Part shown: positions 13,508 to 20,747 of the stretch, piece after piece
How the letters are laid out: every line of letters begins with the position of its first letter
How positions within the stretch are numbered: position 1 is the first letter of the stretch
Source of the DNA: an uncultured Oscillospiraceae bacterium
GTDB lineage: Bacteria > Bacillota > Clostridia > Oscillospirales > Oscillospiraceae
DNA: 53,735 bases
Assembly (NCBI GenBank): GCA_910589085.1
Contig: CAJUSG010000010.1
Span: forward strand, 1-53,735
Direction of reading: 5' to 3'
Made by a program: the position numbers and the translations under genes
The notes under the pieces: model-generated
What the model saw: the letters and a program-made list of their open reading frames with translations, nothing else
What the model was told of the DNA's origin: nothing
The model's database searches: none

Positions 13508-14752
13508 ATGAGTATTGTGAAAGACATGTCCCTGGCCCCCTCGGGCCATCAGAAGATCCAGTGGGTGCGGGACTTCATGCCCGCCCTCAGCGGCATCGAG
13601 GAGCGATTCCGCCGGGAGAAGCCCTTTGCCGGCCTGACCATCGCCGTATCCGTCCACCTGGAGGCCAAGACCGCCAACCTGGGGCTGGTCCTCCGGGAGG
13701 GGGGCGCCGAGGTCCACCTCACCGGCTGCAACCCCCTGTCCACCCAGGACGATGTGGCCGCCGCCGTGGCCGACTCGGGCGTGGATACCTATGGCGTCTA
13801 CGGCGTGAACATGGAGGAGTATGAGAACCTCCTGGTGGAGACCCTGAAGTGCCGCCCCCACCTGGTGGTGGACGACGGCGGCGACCTGATTAACCTGCTG
13901 GGGGGCAAGTGCGCCCAGTACGGCGACCGGCTCATCGGCGGCTGTGAGGAGACCACCACCGGCATCCACCGCCTCTACGCCCGGGAGCGGGAGGGCATCC
14001 TGCCCTGCCCCATGATGGCGGTGAACGACGCCAAGGCCAAGCACTACTACGACAACAAATACGGCACCGGACAGTCCACCTGGGACGCCATCATGCACAC
14101 CACCAACCTGATTGTGGCGGGCAAGACGGTGGTGGTGGCCGGCTACGGCTGGTGCGGCAAGGGCATCGCCATGCGGGCCAAAGGGATGGGGGCCAACGTG
14201 ATCGTCTGCGAGGTGGACCCCTTCAAGGCTTTGGACGCCACCATGGAGAATTTCCGGGTCATGTCCATGGACGAGGCGGCCAAAATCGGCGACATCTTCG
14301 TCACCGCCACCGGCTGCAAGGACGTGATTGTCAAGCGGCACTTTGATGTGATGAAGAACAACGCCGTCCTGTGCAACTCCGGCCACTTCGACTGCGAGGT
14401 GGACGTGGCCGCCCTGCGCTCCATGGCCGCCGAGACCTTCCCCCGCCGGCAGAATATCGAGGGCTTCCGCTTGGCCGACGGCCGGGTGCTCAACGTGCTG
14501 GCCGAGGGCCGGCTGGTCAACCTGGCCGGGGGCAACGGCCACCCCGCCGAGATTATGGACATGTCCTTCGCCGTCCAGGCCCTGTCCCTGGAGTGGCTGG
14601 CCAAGCACCGGGAGGGGCTGGAGAAAAAGGTCTATATCGTCCCCGACGAGATCGACGACCAGATTGCCCGGGTGAAGCTGGCCGCTATGGGCCTGTCCAT
14701 CGACACCCTCACCGACGAGCAGAGGGCCTACCTCTCCGGCTGGGAGGCTTAA
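13508..14752 (+). CDS. ahcY: adenosylhomocysteinase
   Basis: 414 residues, close to the shorter bacterial form of S-adenosylhomocysteine hydrolase. HLEAKTANL (substrate site), YGVNMEEYE, DDGGDLI, GCEETTTGIHRL, the Lys/Asp pair in NDAKAKHYYDN and the NAD-binding VVVAGYGWCGKGIA are all present, as is the CNSGHFDCEVD loop. The C-terminus ends LSGWEA rather than the KPDHYRY tail of the longer type. The enzyme splits SAH to adenosine and homocysteine, feeding MetH encoded at 33596. Start ATG follows GGGAGG. It is a single gene followed by a repeat element. Confidence 0.95.
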   Translation: MSIVKDMSLAPSGHQKIQWVRDFMPALSGIEERFRREKPFAGLTIAVSVHLEAKTANLGLVLREGGAEVHLTGCNPLSTQDDVAAAVADSGVDTYGVYGVNMEEYENLLVETLKCRPHLVVDDGGDLINLLGGKCAQYGDRLIGGCEETTTGIHRLYAREREGILPCPMMAVNDAKAKHYYDNKYGTGQSTWDAIMHTTNLIVAGKTVVVAGYGWCGKGIAMRAKGMGANVIVCEVDPFKALDATMENFRVMSMDEAAKIGDIFVTATGCKDVIVKRHFDVMKNNAVLCNSGHFDCEVDVAALRSMAAETFPRRQNIEGFRLADGRVLNVLAEGRLVNLAGGNGHPAEIMDMSFAVQALSLEWLAKHREGLEKKVYIVPDEIDDQIARVKLAAMGLSIDTLTDEQRAYLSGWEA

Positions 14753-14768
14753 TTTCCCGGTTCCGTCA

Positions 14769-14847
14769 TGTAGGGCAAGGGCTCTGCCCTTGCCTTTATA
14801 ATCAAAGCAAGGATTGGTTTAGGCAGGGGCAGAGCCCCTGCCCTACA
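14769..14847. repeat. dispersed inverted-repeat element, copy 2
   Basis: A 79-bp element with ends TGTAGGG/CCCTACA. The left arm is almost the same as in copies 1 and 3 (GGCAAGGGCTCTGCCCTTGC) and the right arm reads GGCAGGGGCAGAGCCCCTGC. It sits between ahcY and greA. Confidence 0.85.
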
Positions 14848-14899
14848 TACGGTGGTCGGTGCATTTCCGGACACCGGACCGCAAGAAGAGGAATGAGCA

Positions 14900-15403
14900 A
14901 TGCACAACGAATTGACCAAAATTGACCTGAAAAAGATGCGTGAGGAGCTGGACTACCGCCGTATTACCCTCCGGCCGCAGCTGCTGGAGGAGGTCAAGGT
15001 GGCCCGTTCTTTTGGCGATTTAAGCGAGAATTTCGAGTATAAAGCGGCAAAACAGGAGAAAAACCGCAACGAAAGCCGGATCCGCTATCTGGAGAACATG
15101 ATAAAGACCGCCCGGATTATCGAGGACCACTCCGACAGCGACACCGTGGGTCTGTACGACAAGGTAACCATCTGGCTGGAGGAGGACGAGGAGGAGGAGA
15201 CCTGGCAGGTGGTAACCACCGTACGCCAGGACGTCTCCCGCGGGCTCATCAGCAAGGAATCCCCTATGGGCTCCGCCCTGATGGGCAGGAAAATTGGGGA
15301 CCGTTTTCTGGTCCAGGTGAACAAAAATTTTGGCTATTGGGCGCAGGTCCGTGCCATTGAGAAGGGGCAGGACGACGGCTCCGCCGAGCTGAACAGGTTT
15401 TAA
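14900..15403 (+). CDS. greA: transcription elongation factor GreA
   Basis: 167 residues, slightly longer than typical. The N-terminal coiled coil (residues about 5-75) carries ARSFGDLSENFEYKAAKQEK, the conserved tip with the acidic residues that reach into the RNA polymerase secondary channel. The C-terminal FKBP-like domain contains SPMGSALMGRKIGD, the conserved SP.G.ALLG motif. GreA rescues backtracked polymerase by stimulating RNA cleavage. Start ATG 14900 follows AGAGGAATGAG. It ends in a strong terminator shared with the small convergent gene. Confidence 0.93.
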   Translation: MHNELTKIDLKKMREELDYRRITLRPQLLEEVKVARSFGDLSENFEYKAAKQEKNRNESRIRYLENMIKTARIIEDHSDSDTVGLYDKVTIWLEEDEEEETWQVVTTVRQDVSRGLISKESPMGSALMGRKIGDRFLVQVNKNFGYWAQVRAIEKGQDDGSAELNRF

Positions 15404-15412
15404 ATTTAGCGC

Positions 15413-15444
15413 AATTAAGACCGCCCATTCGGGCGGTCTTAATT
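15413..15444. terminator. bidirectional terminator after greA
   Basis: A perfect 14-bp stem AATTAAGACCGCCC (15413-15426) / GGGCGGTCTTAATT (15431-15444), AT-rich at the base on both sides. Confidence 0.9.
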
Positions 15445-15446
15445 AA

Positions 15447-15611
15447 TTATTGTTTAGGAAATTTATGGAGTGCCTCAAGCGAAAGTTCACCCGCCAGTTT
15501 AAACAGGGAATCGGAAAGGACCTGTTCCACAGGGATTCCGCCTGCTGTCTCCCCAACCTTTTGGTAAAATTGATAAATTAAATCCTCCAGCTCAATAGTA
15601 ACTCTTTTCAT
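15447..15611 (-). CDS. small RHH-like or partner protein of divergent regulator
   Basis: 54 residues from ATG 15611 behind a perfect GGAGGTGA. It starts MKRVTIELEDLIYQFYQKVG, a beta-strand with alternating residues followed by a helix, which is the shape of a ribbon-helix-helix N-terminus; the rest (VEQVLSDSLFKLAGELSLEAL) is helical. No confident family call. It is divergent from the XRE gene at 15714 with a shared operator between them, and has a good promoter (ACGCAA/AATATA on the plus strand, 17-base spacer). A two-gene regulatory or toxin-antitoxin-like pair is possible but not shown. Confidence 0.6.
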   Translation of the reverse strand: MKRVTIELEDLIYQFYQKVGETAGGIPVEQVLSDSLFKLAGELSLEALHKFPKQ

Positions 15612-15631
15612 AATAGTCACCTCCAACTGTC

Positions 15632-15660
15632 AATATACCATAATTTTCGAAAATACGCAA
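15632..15660 (-). promoter_or_regulatory. promoter of small minus-strand gene
   Basis: On the minus strand, TTGCGT (15660-15655), a 17-base spacer and TATATT (15637-15632). The -35 overlaps the first half-site of the operator cluster. Confidence 0.7.
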
Positions 15661-15673
15661 GTGCGTATACGCA
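15653..15673. promoter_or_regulatory. overlapping palindromic operator in divergent region
   Basis: ATACGCA (15653-15659), TGCGTAT (15662-15668) and ATACGCA (15667-15673) form two overlapping palindromes, one of them the perfect 12-mer TGCGTATACGCA (15662-15673). Placement between divergent small genes, one coding an XRE protein, fits an autoregulatory operator. Confidence 0.7.
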
Positions 15674-15713
15674 TTTGCGGTTATGACAATAGTATGGTAC
15701 CGAGGTGAGTGCT

Positions 15714-15956
15714 TTGACAGTAAAGGATGCGGTGGCAGACCGGTTTACAGAGCTGTGCGGGCTCCGGGGGATGAAAGCGAATGAACTTGCGTGCCTTTCC
15801 GGGGTTACGCCGTCAACCGTCTACAGTATGCTGGACAGCAGACGCAGAGATGTGTCAATTATTACCATTAAAAAACTTTGTGATGGATTGGAAATAACAT
15901 TGGGTGAATTTTTTTCCGCACGTCAATTTGACAGCCTGGAACAGGAAATTCAATAA
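15714..15956 (+). CDS. XRE-family HTH transcriptional regulator
   Basis: 80 residues from TTG 15714, preceded by GAGGTGAG; a GTG at 15705 overlaps that site. The whole protein is one Cro/CI-type helix-turn-helix: RFTELCGLRGMKANELACLS, GVTPSTVYSMLD as the recognition helix, then VSIITIKKLCDGLEITLGEFF. It most likely represses the divergent promoter region through the palindromes at 15653-15673. The pair is bounded by the greA terminator on one side and a repeat-bearing intergenic stretch on the other. Confidence 0.85.
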   Translation: MTVKDAVADRFTELCGLRGMKANELACLSGVTPSTVYSMLDSRRRDVSIITIKKLCDGLEITLGEFFSARQFDSLEQEIQ

Positions 15957-16079
15957 GAATTAGGTCAATATCCGCTGGTTTTAGGAACATTTATGCGGAG
16001 ACTTGCAGCCATTGCTGTGCTATGATAGGCCCAATTAGGGTCGGTTTTGCTTCTGGAAGGGCGGAACCGGGCCGAATCT

Positions 16080-16214
16080 TATAGCAATCGTCAAAATACG
16101 TGACACCCGGTAGGGGCGGATATCATCCGCCCGCAGGGTAACTCAGCACTTCTGGACGGGCGGGTAATACCCGCCCCTACAAAATCGCTGTTGGTAATTT
16201 GGCTGATTGCTATA
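16080..16214. repeat. MITE-like element with TATAGCAATC terminal inverted repeats
   Basis: TATAGCAATC (16080-16089) and GATTGCTATA (16205-16214) are perfect inverted ends; similarity extends imperfectly for about 25 bases inward. Inside is a second inverted pair, GTAGGGGCGG near 16110 and CCGCCCCTAC near 16180. The 135-bp element contains no ORF and lies just upstream of hbd. The rest of 15957-16244 shows nothing else I can name. Confidence 0.65.
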
Positions 16215-16244
16215 GATGAAAAAGAATGAAAGGGAGTAATTGCA

Positions 16245-17150
16245 ATGGCTATCCGGAATATTTTTGTGGTGGGCGCCGGCCTGATGGGCAGCGGCATCGC
16301 CCAAAACGCCGTCACCAGCGGCTACAACGTCACCATCAACGACCAGCGGCAGGAGGCCCTGGACCGGGCCAGGGCGGGCATTGAGAAGGCGCTGAACCGG
16401 GAGGTGGAGAAGGGCCGCATGACGGCGGAGGACCGGGACGCGGCACTGGCCCGCCTGAGCATCGACGCCACCCTGGAGAGCGCGAAGGACGCCGACCTGG
16501 TGATTGAGGCCATTGTGGAGGAGCTGGGAGCCAAGCAGGCGGTGTTCACCGCGCTTGAGGACATCTGCCCCGCCCACACCATCTTCGCCTCCAACACCTC
16601 CTCCATCTCCCTCACCGCCCTGGCCGCCGCCACCAGACGGCCCTCTCAGGTGGTGGGGATGCACTTCTTCTCCCCAGTGCCTCGGATGCGGCTGTGCGAG
16701 ATCATCTTCGGCCTGCTCACCACCCAGGACGTGCTGGACGCCGTGAAAGAGGTGGCCGAGAAGATGGGCAAGACCATTATCCAGGCCGACGACAAGCCGG
16801 GCTTCATCGTCAACCGGGCCCTGCTGCCCATGCTCAACGAGGCCTGTGTGATTGTGGGCTCCTACATCGGATCGGTGGAGGAGGTGGACAACGGCATGAA
16901 GCTGGGCTGCAACCACCCCATGGGTCCCCTGGAGCTGGCCGACATGATCGGCCTGGACATCCTCCTCAACGTGATGACCACCATGGAGAAGGAGATCGGC
17001 GCCAAGTACGCCCCCTCCCTGCTGCTGCGTAAGCTGGTGGTGTCCGGCTTCCTGGGCCGGAAGAGCGGCGCCGGCTTCTACACCTATGAGAACGGCAAAA
17101 AGACGGGCGTCAACCCCGTGCTGGCCCACTTCCAGAGTGTGGCGCGATAA
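16245..17150 (+). CDS. hbd: 3-hydroxybutyryl-CoA (3-hydroxyacyl-CoA) dehydrogenase
   Basis: 301 residues, slightly above the usual 282. The N-terminal Rossmann domain starts IFVVGAGLMGSGIAQNAV (GxGxxG). NTSSIS, GMHFFSPVP with the catalytic His, and GCNHPMGPLELADMIGLD with the conserved Asn complete the catalytic set. The enzyme reduces acetoacetyl-CoA with NAD(P)H in the crotonyl-CoA/butyrate pathway of Clostridia, or works in beta-oxidation. It stands alone here rather than beside crt, thl and bcd. The substrate-loop residues RMRLCEIIFG differ a little from the common MKLVEII, so chain-length preference is open. Start follows AAAGGGAG. Confidence 0.9.
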   Translation: MAIRNIFVVGAGLMGSGIAQNAVTSGYNVTINDQRQEALDRARAGIEKALNREVEKGRMTAEDRDAALARLSIDATLESAKDADLVIEAIVEELGAKQAVFTALEDICPAHTIFASNTSSISLTALAAATRRPSQVVGMHFFSPVPRMRLCEIIFGLLTTQDVLDAVKEVAEKMGKTIIQADDKPGFIVNRALLPMLNEACVIVGSYIGSVEEVDNGMKLGCNHPMGPLELADMIGLDILLNVMTTMEKEIGAKYAPSLLLRKLVVSGFLGRKSGAGFYTYENGKKTGVNPVLAHFQSVAR

Positions 17151-17162
17151 TCAGAGCGTTTT

Positions 17163-17192
17163 GGGCCGCCCTCGGGCGGCCCTTGCTTTTTT
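17163..17192 (+). terminator. terminator after hbd
   Basis: GGGCCGCCC (17163-17171) pairs with GGGCGGCCC (17174-17182), followed by a T-rich run. Confidence 0.85.
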
Positions 17193-17210
17193 GACGGGAT
17201 ACGGTATAAT
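17183..17210 (+). promoter_or_regulatory. promoter of GNAT gene
   Basis: TTGCTT (17183-17188), a 16-base spacer and TATAAT (17205-17210), overlapping the T run of the hbd terminator. Confidence 0.65.
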
Positions 17211-17241
17211 ACCAGCATATCAAAATAAAGGGGAGAGCGGT

Positions 17242-17766
17242 ATGTTTCACTTCCGGCAGGCGGTTCAGGAGGATATGGATGGGGTGCTGGCCCTGTATGA
17301 CCAGGTGATTGAGCGGTTTCAGGCTCAGACCGGGACGATGGCCTGGCGGAAGGGCGTGTACCCCACCCGGGCGAACTTTCAGCAGGCCATCCAGGCCGGG
17401 GCGCTGTATCTGGGCGAGCTGGAGGGGGCCCTGGCGGCGGGGATGATTATTACCCAGGGGACGGACAAGACCTATGGAACGCCCCCCTGGCGGGTGGACG
17501 CGGCGGACGAGGAGACGGCGGTGATCCATACCCTGGGGGTGTCACCCAATGCGGGCAAGCGGGGCGTGGGCCTCCAGATGGTGGAGGGGGCGGTGGCCCT
17601 GGCCCGGCAGAAGGGCTGGAAGGCCCTGCGGCTGGACGTGCTGGAGGGCAATGACCCCGCCGTGCGCCTGTATGAGCGGGCGGGCTTTGTGTACATCGAG
17701 ACAAAACAAATCTGGTATGAGAGCACCGGAACAGCCAATTTCCTGCTGTATGAGTACGCGGTATGA
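17242..17766 (+). CDS. GNAT family N-acetyltransferase
   Basis: 174 residues from ATG 17242 (GGGGAGAG upstream). The fold signature is clear: FHFRQAVQEDMDGVLALYDQ at the N-terminus, IHTLGVSPNAGKRGVGLQMV as the acetyl-CoA pyrophosphate-binding loop (Q/R-x-x-G-x-G/A variant), and LRLDVLEGNDPAVRLYERAG at the C-terminus. The substrate cannot be inferred. It is a single gene with its own promoter, followed by a degenerate piece of the GTAGGG repeat family and the metK riboswitch. Confidence 0.88.
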   Translation: MFHFRQAVQEDMDGVLALYDQVIERFQAQTGTMAWRKGVYPTRANFQQAIQAGALYLGELEGALAAGMIITQGTDKTYGTPPWRVDAADEETAVIHTLGVSPNAGKRGVGLQMVEGAVALARQKGWKALRLDVLEGNDPAVRLYERAGFVYIETKQIWYESTGTANFLLYEYAV

Positions 17767-17830
17767 GCAGTGAAGCGGGGCGGGACAGAGCCAGCCCCTA
17801 CGTTTGGACACGCCTGCGTTAAAATACCGC

Positions 17831-17860
17831 TTGACAAGCGCCGTATTCCCGCGCTATAAT
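17831..17860 (+). promoter_or_regulatory. metK promoter
   Basis: TTGACA (17831-17836), an 18-base spacer and TATAAT (17855-17860), just upstream of the SAM riboswitch. Confidence 0.85.
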
Positions 17861-17881
17861 GTACCCGGACAACTGAATAGC

Positions 17882-17980
17882 CTTATCAAGAGCGGTGGAG
17901 GGAACGGCCCTGTGAAGCCCGGCAACCTGCGCGTATACGCAAGGTGCTAAATCCGGCGGTAGTGTATCGAAAGATGAGGG
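17882..17980 (+). ncRNA. SAM-I riboswitch (S-box) of metK
   Basis: The conserved core is visible in order: CTTATCAAGAG, GGTGGAGGGA, GGCCCTGTGAAGCCCGGCAA, CCTGCG...CGCAAGGTGCTAAATCC and GAAAGATGAGG. A terminator follows at 17997. When SAM binds, transcription should stop before metK, giving feedback control of SAM synthesis. Confidence 0.95.
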
Positions 17981-17996
17981 TGCAACCAACATATAA

Positions 17997-18023
17997 CGCT
18001 CCGCCGTCCGGCGGGGCGTTTTT
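17997..18023 (+). terminator. expression-platform terminator of the SAM riboswitch
   Basis: CGCTCCGCCG (17997-18006) pairs with CGGCGGGGCG (18009-18018), one wobble, then five T. It lies between the aptamer and metK. Confidence 0.85.
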
Positions 18024-18054
18024 GCGCTCCCAACAACAGAAAGGAGAAAACATT

Positions 18055-19236
18055 ATGGCAAAGCGACTCTTTACATCCGAATCCGTTACTGAGGGACATC
18101 CCGACAAGATCTGCGACCAGATCTCCGACGCGGTGCTGGACGCCATCTTTGAGAAGGACCCCCAGGCCCGGGTGGCCTGCGAGACCACAGCCACCACCGG
18201 CCTGATCCACGTGATGGGGGAGATCACCACCTCCTGCTATGTGGACATCCCCAAGATTGCCCGGCAGGTGGTGAAGGAGATCGGCTATGACCGGGCAAAA
18301 TTCGGCTTCGACAGCCAGACCTGCGCGGTGATTACCTCCATTGACGAGCAGTCGGGCGACATCGCCATGGGGGTGGACAAGTGCCTGGAGGCCAAGGAGG
18401 GCGAGCAGAACGACGGCCTGGACAACGGCGCCGGCGACCAGGGCATGATGTTCGGTTACGCCTGCGACGAGACCCCCGAGCTGATGCCCCTGCCCATCTC
18501 CCTGGCCCAGAAGCTGGCCATGCAGCTCACCCGGGTGCGCAAGGAGGGCAAGGTGGACTACCTGCGGCCCGACGGCAAGACCCAGGTTACGGTGGAGTAC
18601 GACGAGAACAACAAGCCCATCCGGGTGGATGCGGTGGTGGTCTCCACCCAGCACGGCCCCGAGGCGGAGCTGGAGCAGATCCGGAGGGACATGATTGAGC
18701 TGGTCATCAAGCCCATCATCCCCGCCAATCTGCTGGACGACGACACCAAGATCTATGTCAACCCCACCGGAAGGTTCGTCATCGGCGGGCCCCAGGGGGA
18801 CTCCGGCCTCACCGGGCGGAAGATTATCGTGGACACCTACGGCGGCTCCGCCCCCCACGGCGGCGGCGCCTTCTCCGGCAAGGACCCCACCAAGGTGGAC
18901 CGCTCCGCCGCCTACGCCGCCCGCTGGGTGGCCAAGAATGTGGTGGCCGCCGGTCTGGCCTCCCGCTGCCAGGTGCAGCTGGCCTACGCCATCGGCGTGG
19001 CCCGGCCCGTCTCCGTCCGGGTGGACACCTTCGGCACCGGCACCGTGGCCGACGCCAGGCTGGAGGAGGCGGTGGACAAGGTCTTTGACCTGCGCCCCGC
19101 CGCCATCATCCGGGACCTGGACCTGCGCCGGCCCATCTACCGCCAGCTGGCCGCTTACGGCCACTTCGGCCGGGAGGACCTGGGGGTGGCCTGGGAGAAG
19201 ACCGACCGGGTGGACGCGCTGAAGGCGAGCCTGTGA
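18055..19236 (+). CDS. metK: S-adenosylmethionine synthetase
   Basis: 393 residues from ATG 18055 (AAAGGAG upstream). The sequence opens with LFTSESVTEGHPDKICDQIS, the N-terminal signature with the catalytic His. GAGDQGMMFGYACDET is the conserved hexapeptide region with the ATP-binding loop, and GGGAFSGKDPTKVDRSAAYA carries the phosphate-binding Lys and Arg residues. It makes SAM from methionine and ATP. It is controlled by the SAM-I riboswitch at 17882. The next gene starts 10 bases downstream and may be co-transcribed. Confidence 0.97.
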   Translation: MAKRLFTSESVTEGHPDKICDQISDAVLDAIFEKDPQARVACETTATTGLIHVMGEITTSCYVDIPKIARQVVKEIGYDRAKFGFDSQTCAVITSIDEQSGDIAMGVDKCLEAKEGEQNDGLDNGAGDQGMMFGYACDETPELMPLPISLAQKLAMQLTRVRKEGKVDYLRPDGKTQVTVEYDENNKPIRVDAVVVSTQHGPEAELEQIRRDMIELVIKPIIPANLLDDDTKIYVNPTGRFVIGGPQGDSGLTGRKIIVDTYGGSAPHGGGAFSGKDPTKVDRSAAYAARWVAKNVVAAGLASRCQVQLAYAIGVARPVSVRVDTFGTGTVADARLEEAVDKVFDLRPAAIIRDLDLRRPIYRQLAAYGHFGREDLGVAWEKTDRVDALKASL

Positions 19237-19246
19237 GGGACCGCCC

Positions 19247-19888
19247 ATGAGGCTGGAGAAAAAAGCGGTTATTTTTGACCTGGACGGGGTGATCTGCGCC
19301 ACCGACCGGCTGCAGTTTCAGGCCTGGCAGGCGGTGGCCGGCCCCCTGGGCATCACGCTGGATGAGGCGGTCACCGACCGCCTGCGGGGCGTGAGCACCG
19401 AGGCCTGCCTGGACATCGTTCTGGAGGGCCGGTCCTTTGACCGGGAGGAGAGAGAGGCCCTGATGGAGAAAAAACGGGCCGTCTATCGGGAGCTGCTGCA
19501 TACCCTGGGGCCTTCCGACCTGCGGGACGAGGTGAGAGATACCCTGAGGGAGCTGCGGGCCAGGGGCTACAGGCTGGCCCTGGGCTCCTCCAGCGGCGAG
19601 GCCGGGTTTATTCTGGAGCGGATCGGCCTGGGGGACTTCTTCGACGCTGTGGTCAGCGGGGCCGACCTCACCCGGGCCAAGCCCGACCCGGAGGTGTTTC
19701 TCACCGCCGCCGGCCGGCTGGGCGTTTTGCCGGAGGACTGCGCCGTGGTGGAGGACGCCAGGGCGGGCATTCAGGCGGCCAGGGCGGGAGGCATGACCGC
19801 ACTGGCCCTCTTCGGCAGCGCCAGAGGCTGCGGCCTGGAGGACTATGATCTGACCTCCTTCCACAATCTGCTTCAGATTTTACCCTGA
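19247..19888 (+). CDS. beta-phosphoglucomutase-like HAD phosphatase/mutase
   Basis: 213 residues. AVIFDLDGVICATD holds the nucleophile Asp and the acid/base Asp of the HAD family; RLRGVSTEACLDIVL resembles the cap-domain RLKGVSR.ESL motif of beta-phosphoglucomutase; LGSSSGEA is motif II; KPDPEVFLTAAGRLG (motif III Lys) and VVEDARAGIQAARAGGM (motif IV Asp) follow. The most likely reaction is conversion of beta-glucose 1-phosphate to glucose 6-phosphate, which would suit a cell with the GH13 enzyme at 5167, but other sugar phosphates are possible. Ten bases after metK, so perhaps also read from the riboswitch promoter. Confidence 0.8.
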   Translation: MRLEKKAVIFDLDGVICATDRLQFQAWQAVAGPLGITLDEAVTDRLRGVSTEACLDIVLEGRSFDREEREALMEKKRAVYRELLHTLGPSDLRDEVRDTLRELRARGYRLALGSSSGEAGFILERIGLGDFFDAVVSGADLTRAKPDPEVFLTAAGRLGVLPEDCAVVEDARAGIQAARAGGMTALALFGSARGCGLEDYDLTSFHNLLQILP

Positions 19889-20048
19889 TTTGGCCCCTTT
19901 TATGGGGGTGAGGCCGTCGAAATTTCCAAAACGTTCATTCATACGGCGTGAAAATTCCACATCCTGGGACTGGACAGCGGCGGGAGCGGCGGAGTAAAAT
20001 AAGCTGCTGAAAATCACCCGCCCCGACCGGCGGGGAAAGGAGCCAGGT

Positions 20049-20696
20049 ATGGATCAAAAGGAAATTTTGAGCAGGGTGGAGCACACCCTGCTGACCCCCA
20101 CCGCCACCTGGGAGCAGGTGAAGGCGGTCTGTGACGAGGGGCGGGAGTTGGGAACCGCCGCCGTGTGTATTCCGCCCCGGTATGTGAAGCGGGTGGCCGC
20201 CTATGTGGGCAGCGCCATGAAAATATGCACCGTGATCGGCTTCCCCAACGGCTACTCCACCCCGGAGGTGAAGGTCTTCGAGACGGAGGACGCCATCCGC
20301 AACGGCGCGGACGAGATCGACATGGTGATGAACCAGGGCCTGGCCAAGGCCGGCGACTGGGAGGGGCTGCTGACGGAGATCAGGGCGGTGAAGGCCTCCT
20401 GCAAGGGCCGGATTCTGAAGGTGATTATCGAGGCCTGCAGCTTTGACGAGGAGGAGAAGCGGAACCTGTGCCGGGTGGTGTCCATGTCGGGCGCGGACTT
20501 TATCAAGACCTCCACCGGCTTTGGGGCCGGCGGGGCCACCGTGGAGGATGTGCGCCTGCTGCGGGAGCATGTGAGCCCCGATGTGCGGGTGAAGGCCGCC
20601 GGCGGTATCCGCACCTTTGAACAGGCCCAGTCCATGATTGAGGCCGGAGCAGACCGGATCGGCGCCAGCGCGCTGGCGGCCCTGGCCAGAGGATGA
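20049..20696 (+). CDS. deoC: deoxyribose-phosphate aldolase
   Basis: 215 residues, normal length. A TIM barrel with AVCIPPRYV, IGFPNGYSTPEVKVFE, the catalytic DEIDMVMNQG (Asp), VIIEACSF, FIKTSTGFGAGGAT (Schiff-base Lys) and VKAAGGIRT (second Lys). It cleaves 2-deoxyribose 5-phosphate to glyceraldehyde 3-phosphate and acetaldehyde in deoxynucleoside breakdown. Start ATG 20049 follows AAAGGAG. The 160 bases before it hold no other gene. It converges on the PrsA-like gene across a terminator. Confidence 0.95.
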   Translation: MDQKEILSRVEHTLLTPTATWEQVKAVCDEGRELGTAAVCIPPRYVKRVAAYVGSAMKICTVIGFPNGYSTPEVKVFETEDAIRNGADEIDMVMNQGLAKAGDWEGLLTEIRAVKASCKGRILKVIIEACSFDEEEKRNLCRVVSMSGADFIKTSTGFGAGGATVEDVRLLREHVSPDVRVKAAGGIRTFEQAQSMIEAGADRIGASALAALARG

Positions 20697-20697
20697 A

Positions 20698-20741
20698 AAA
20701 ATACGCCATACTCAGCTTGGCTGCTGGGTATGGCGTATTTT
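20698..20741. terminator. bidirectional terminator between deoC and foldase gene
   Basis: AAAATACGCCATA pairs with TATGGCGTATTTT across an 18-base loop; the stem ends are A/T rich on both sides. Confidence 0.85.
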
Positions 20742-20747
20742 GCTGCA

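Noticed and set aside
17086..17241. N-terminal extension of the GNAT frame back into hbd
   Set aside because: It crosses the hbd terminator and promoter; ATG 17242 has a good ribosome-binding site and fits the family start.
17782..17806. Additional full copy of the TGTAGGG repeat before metK
   Set aside because: Only one end (CCCCTACG) and a short arm are present; it is at most a degenerate remnant.
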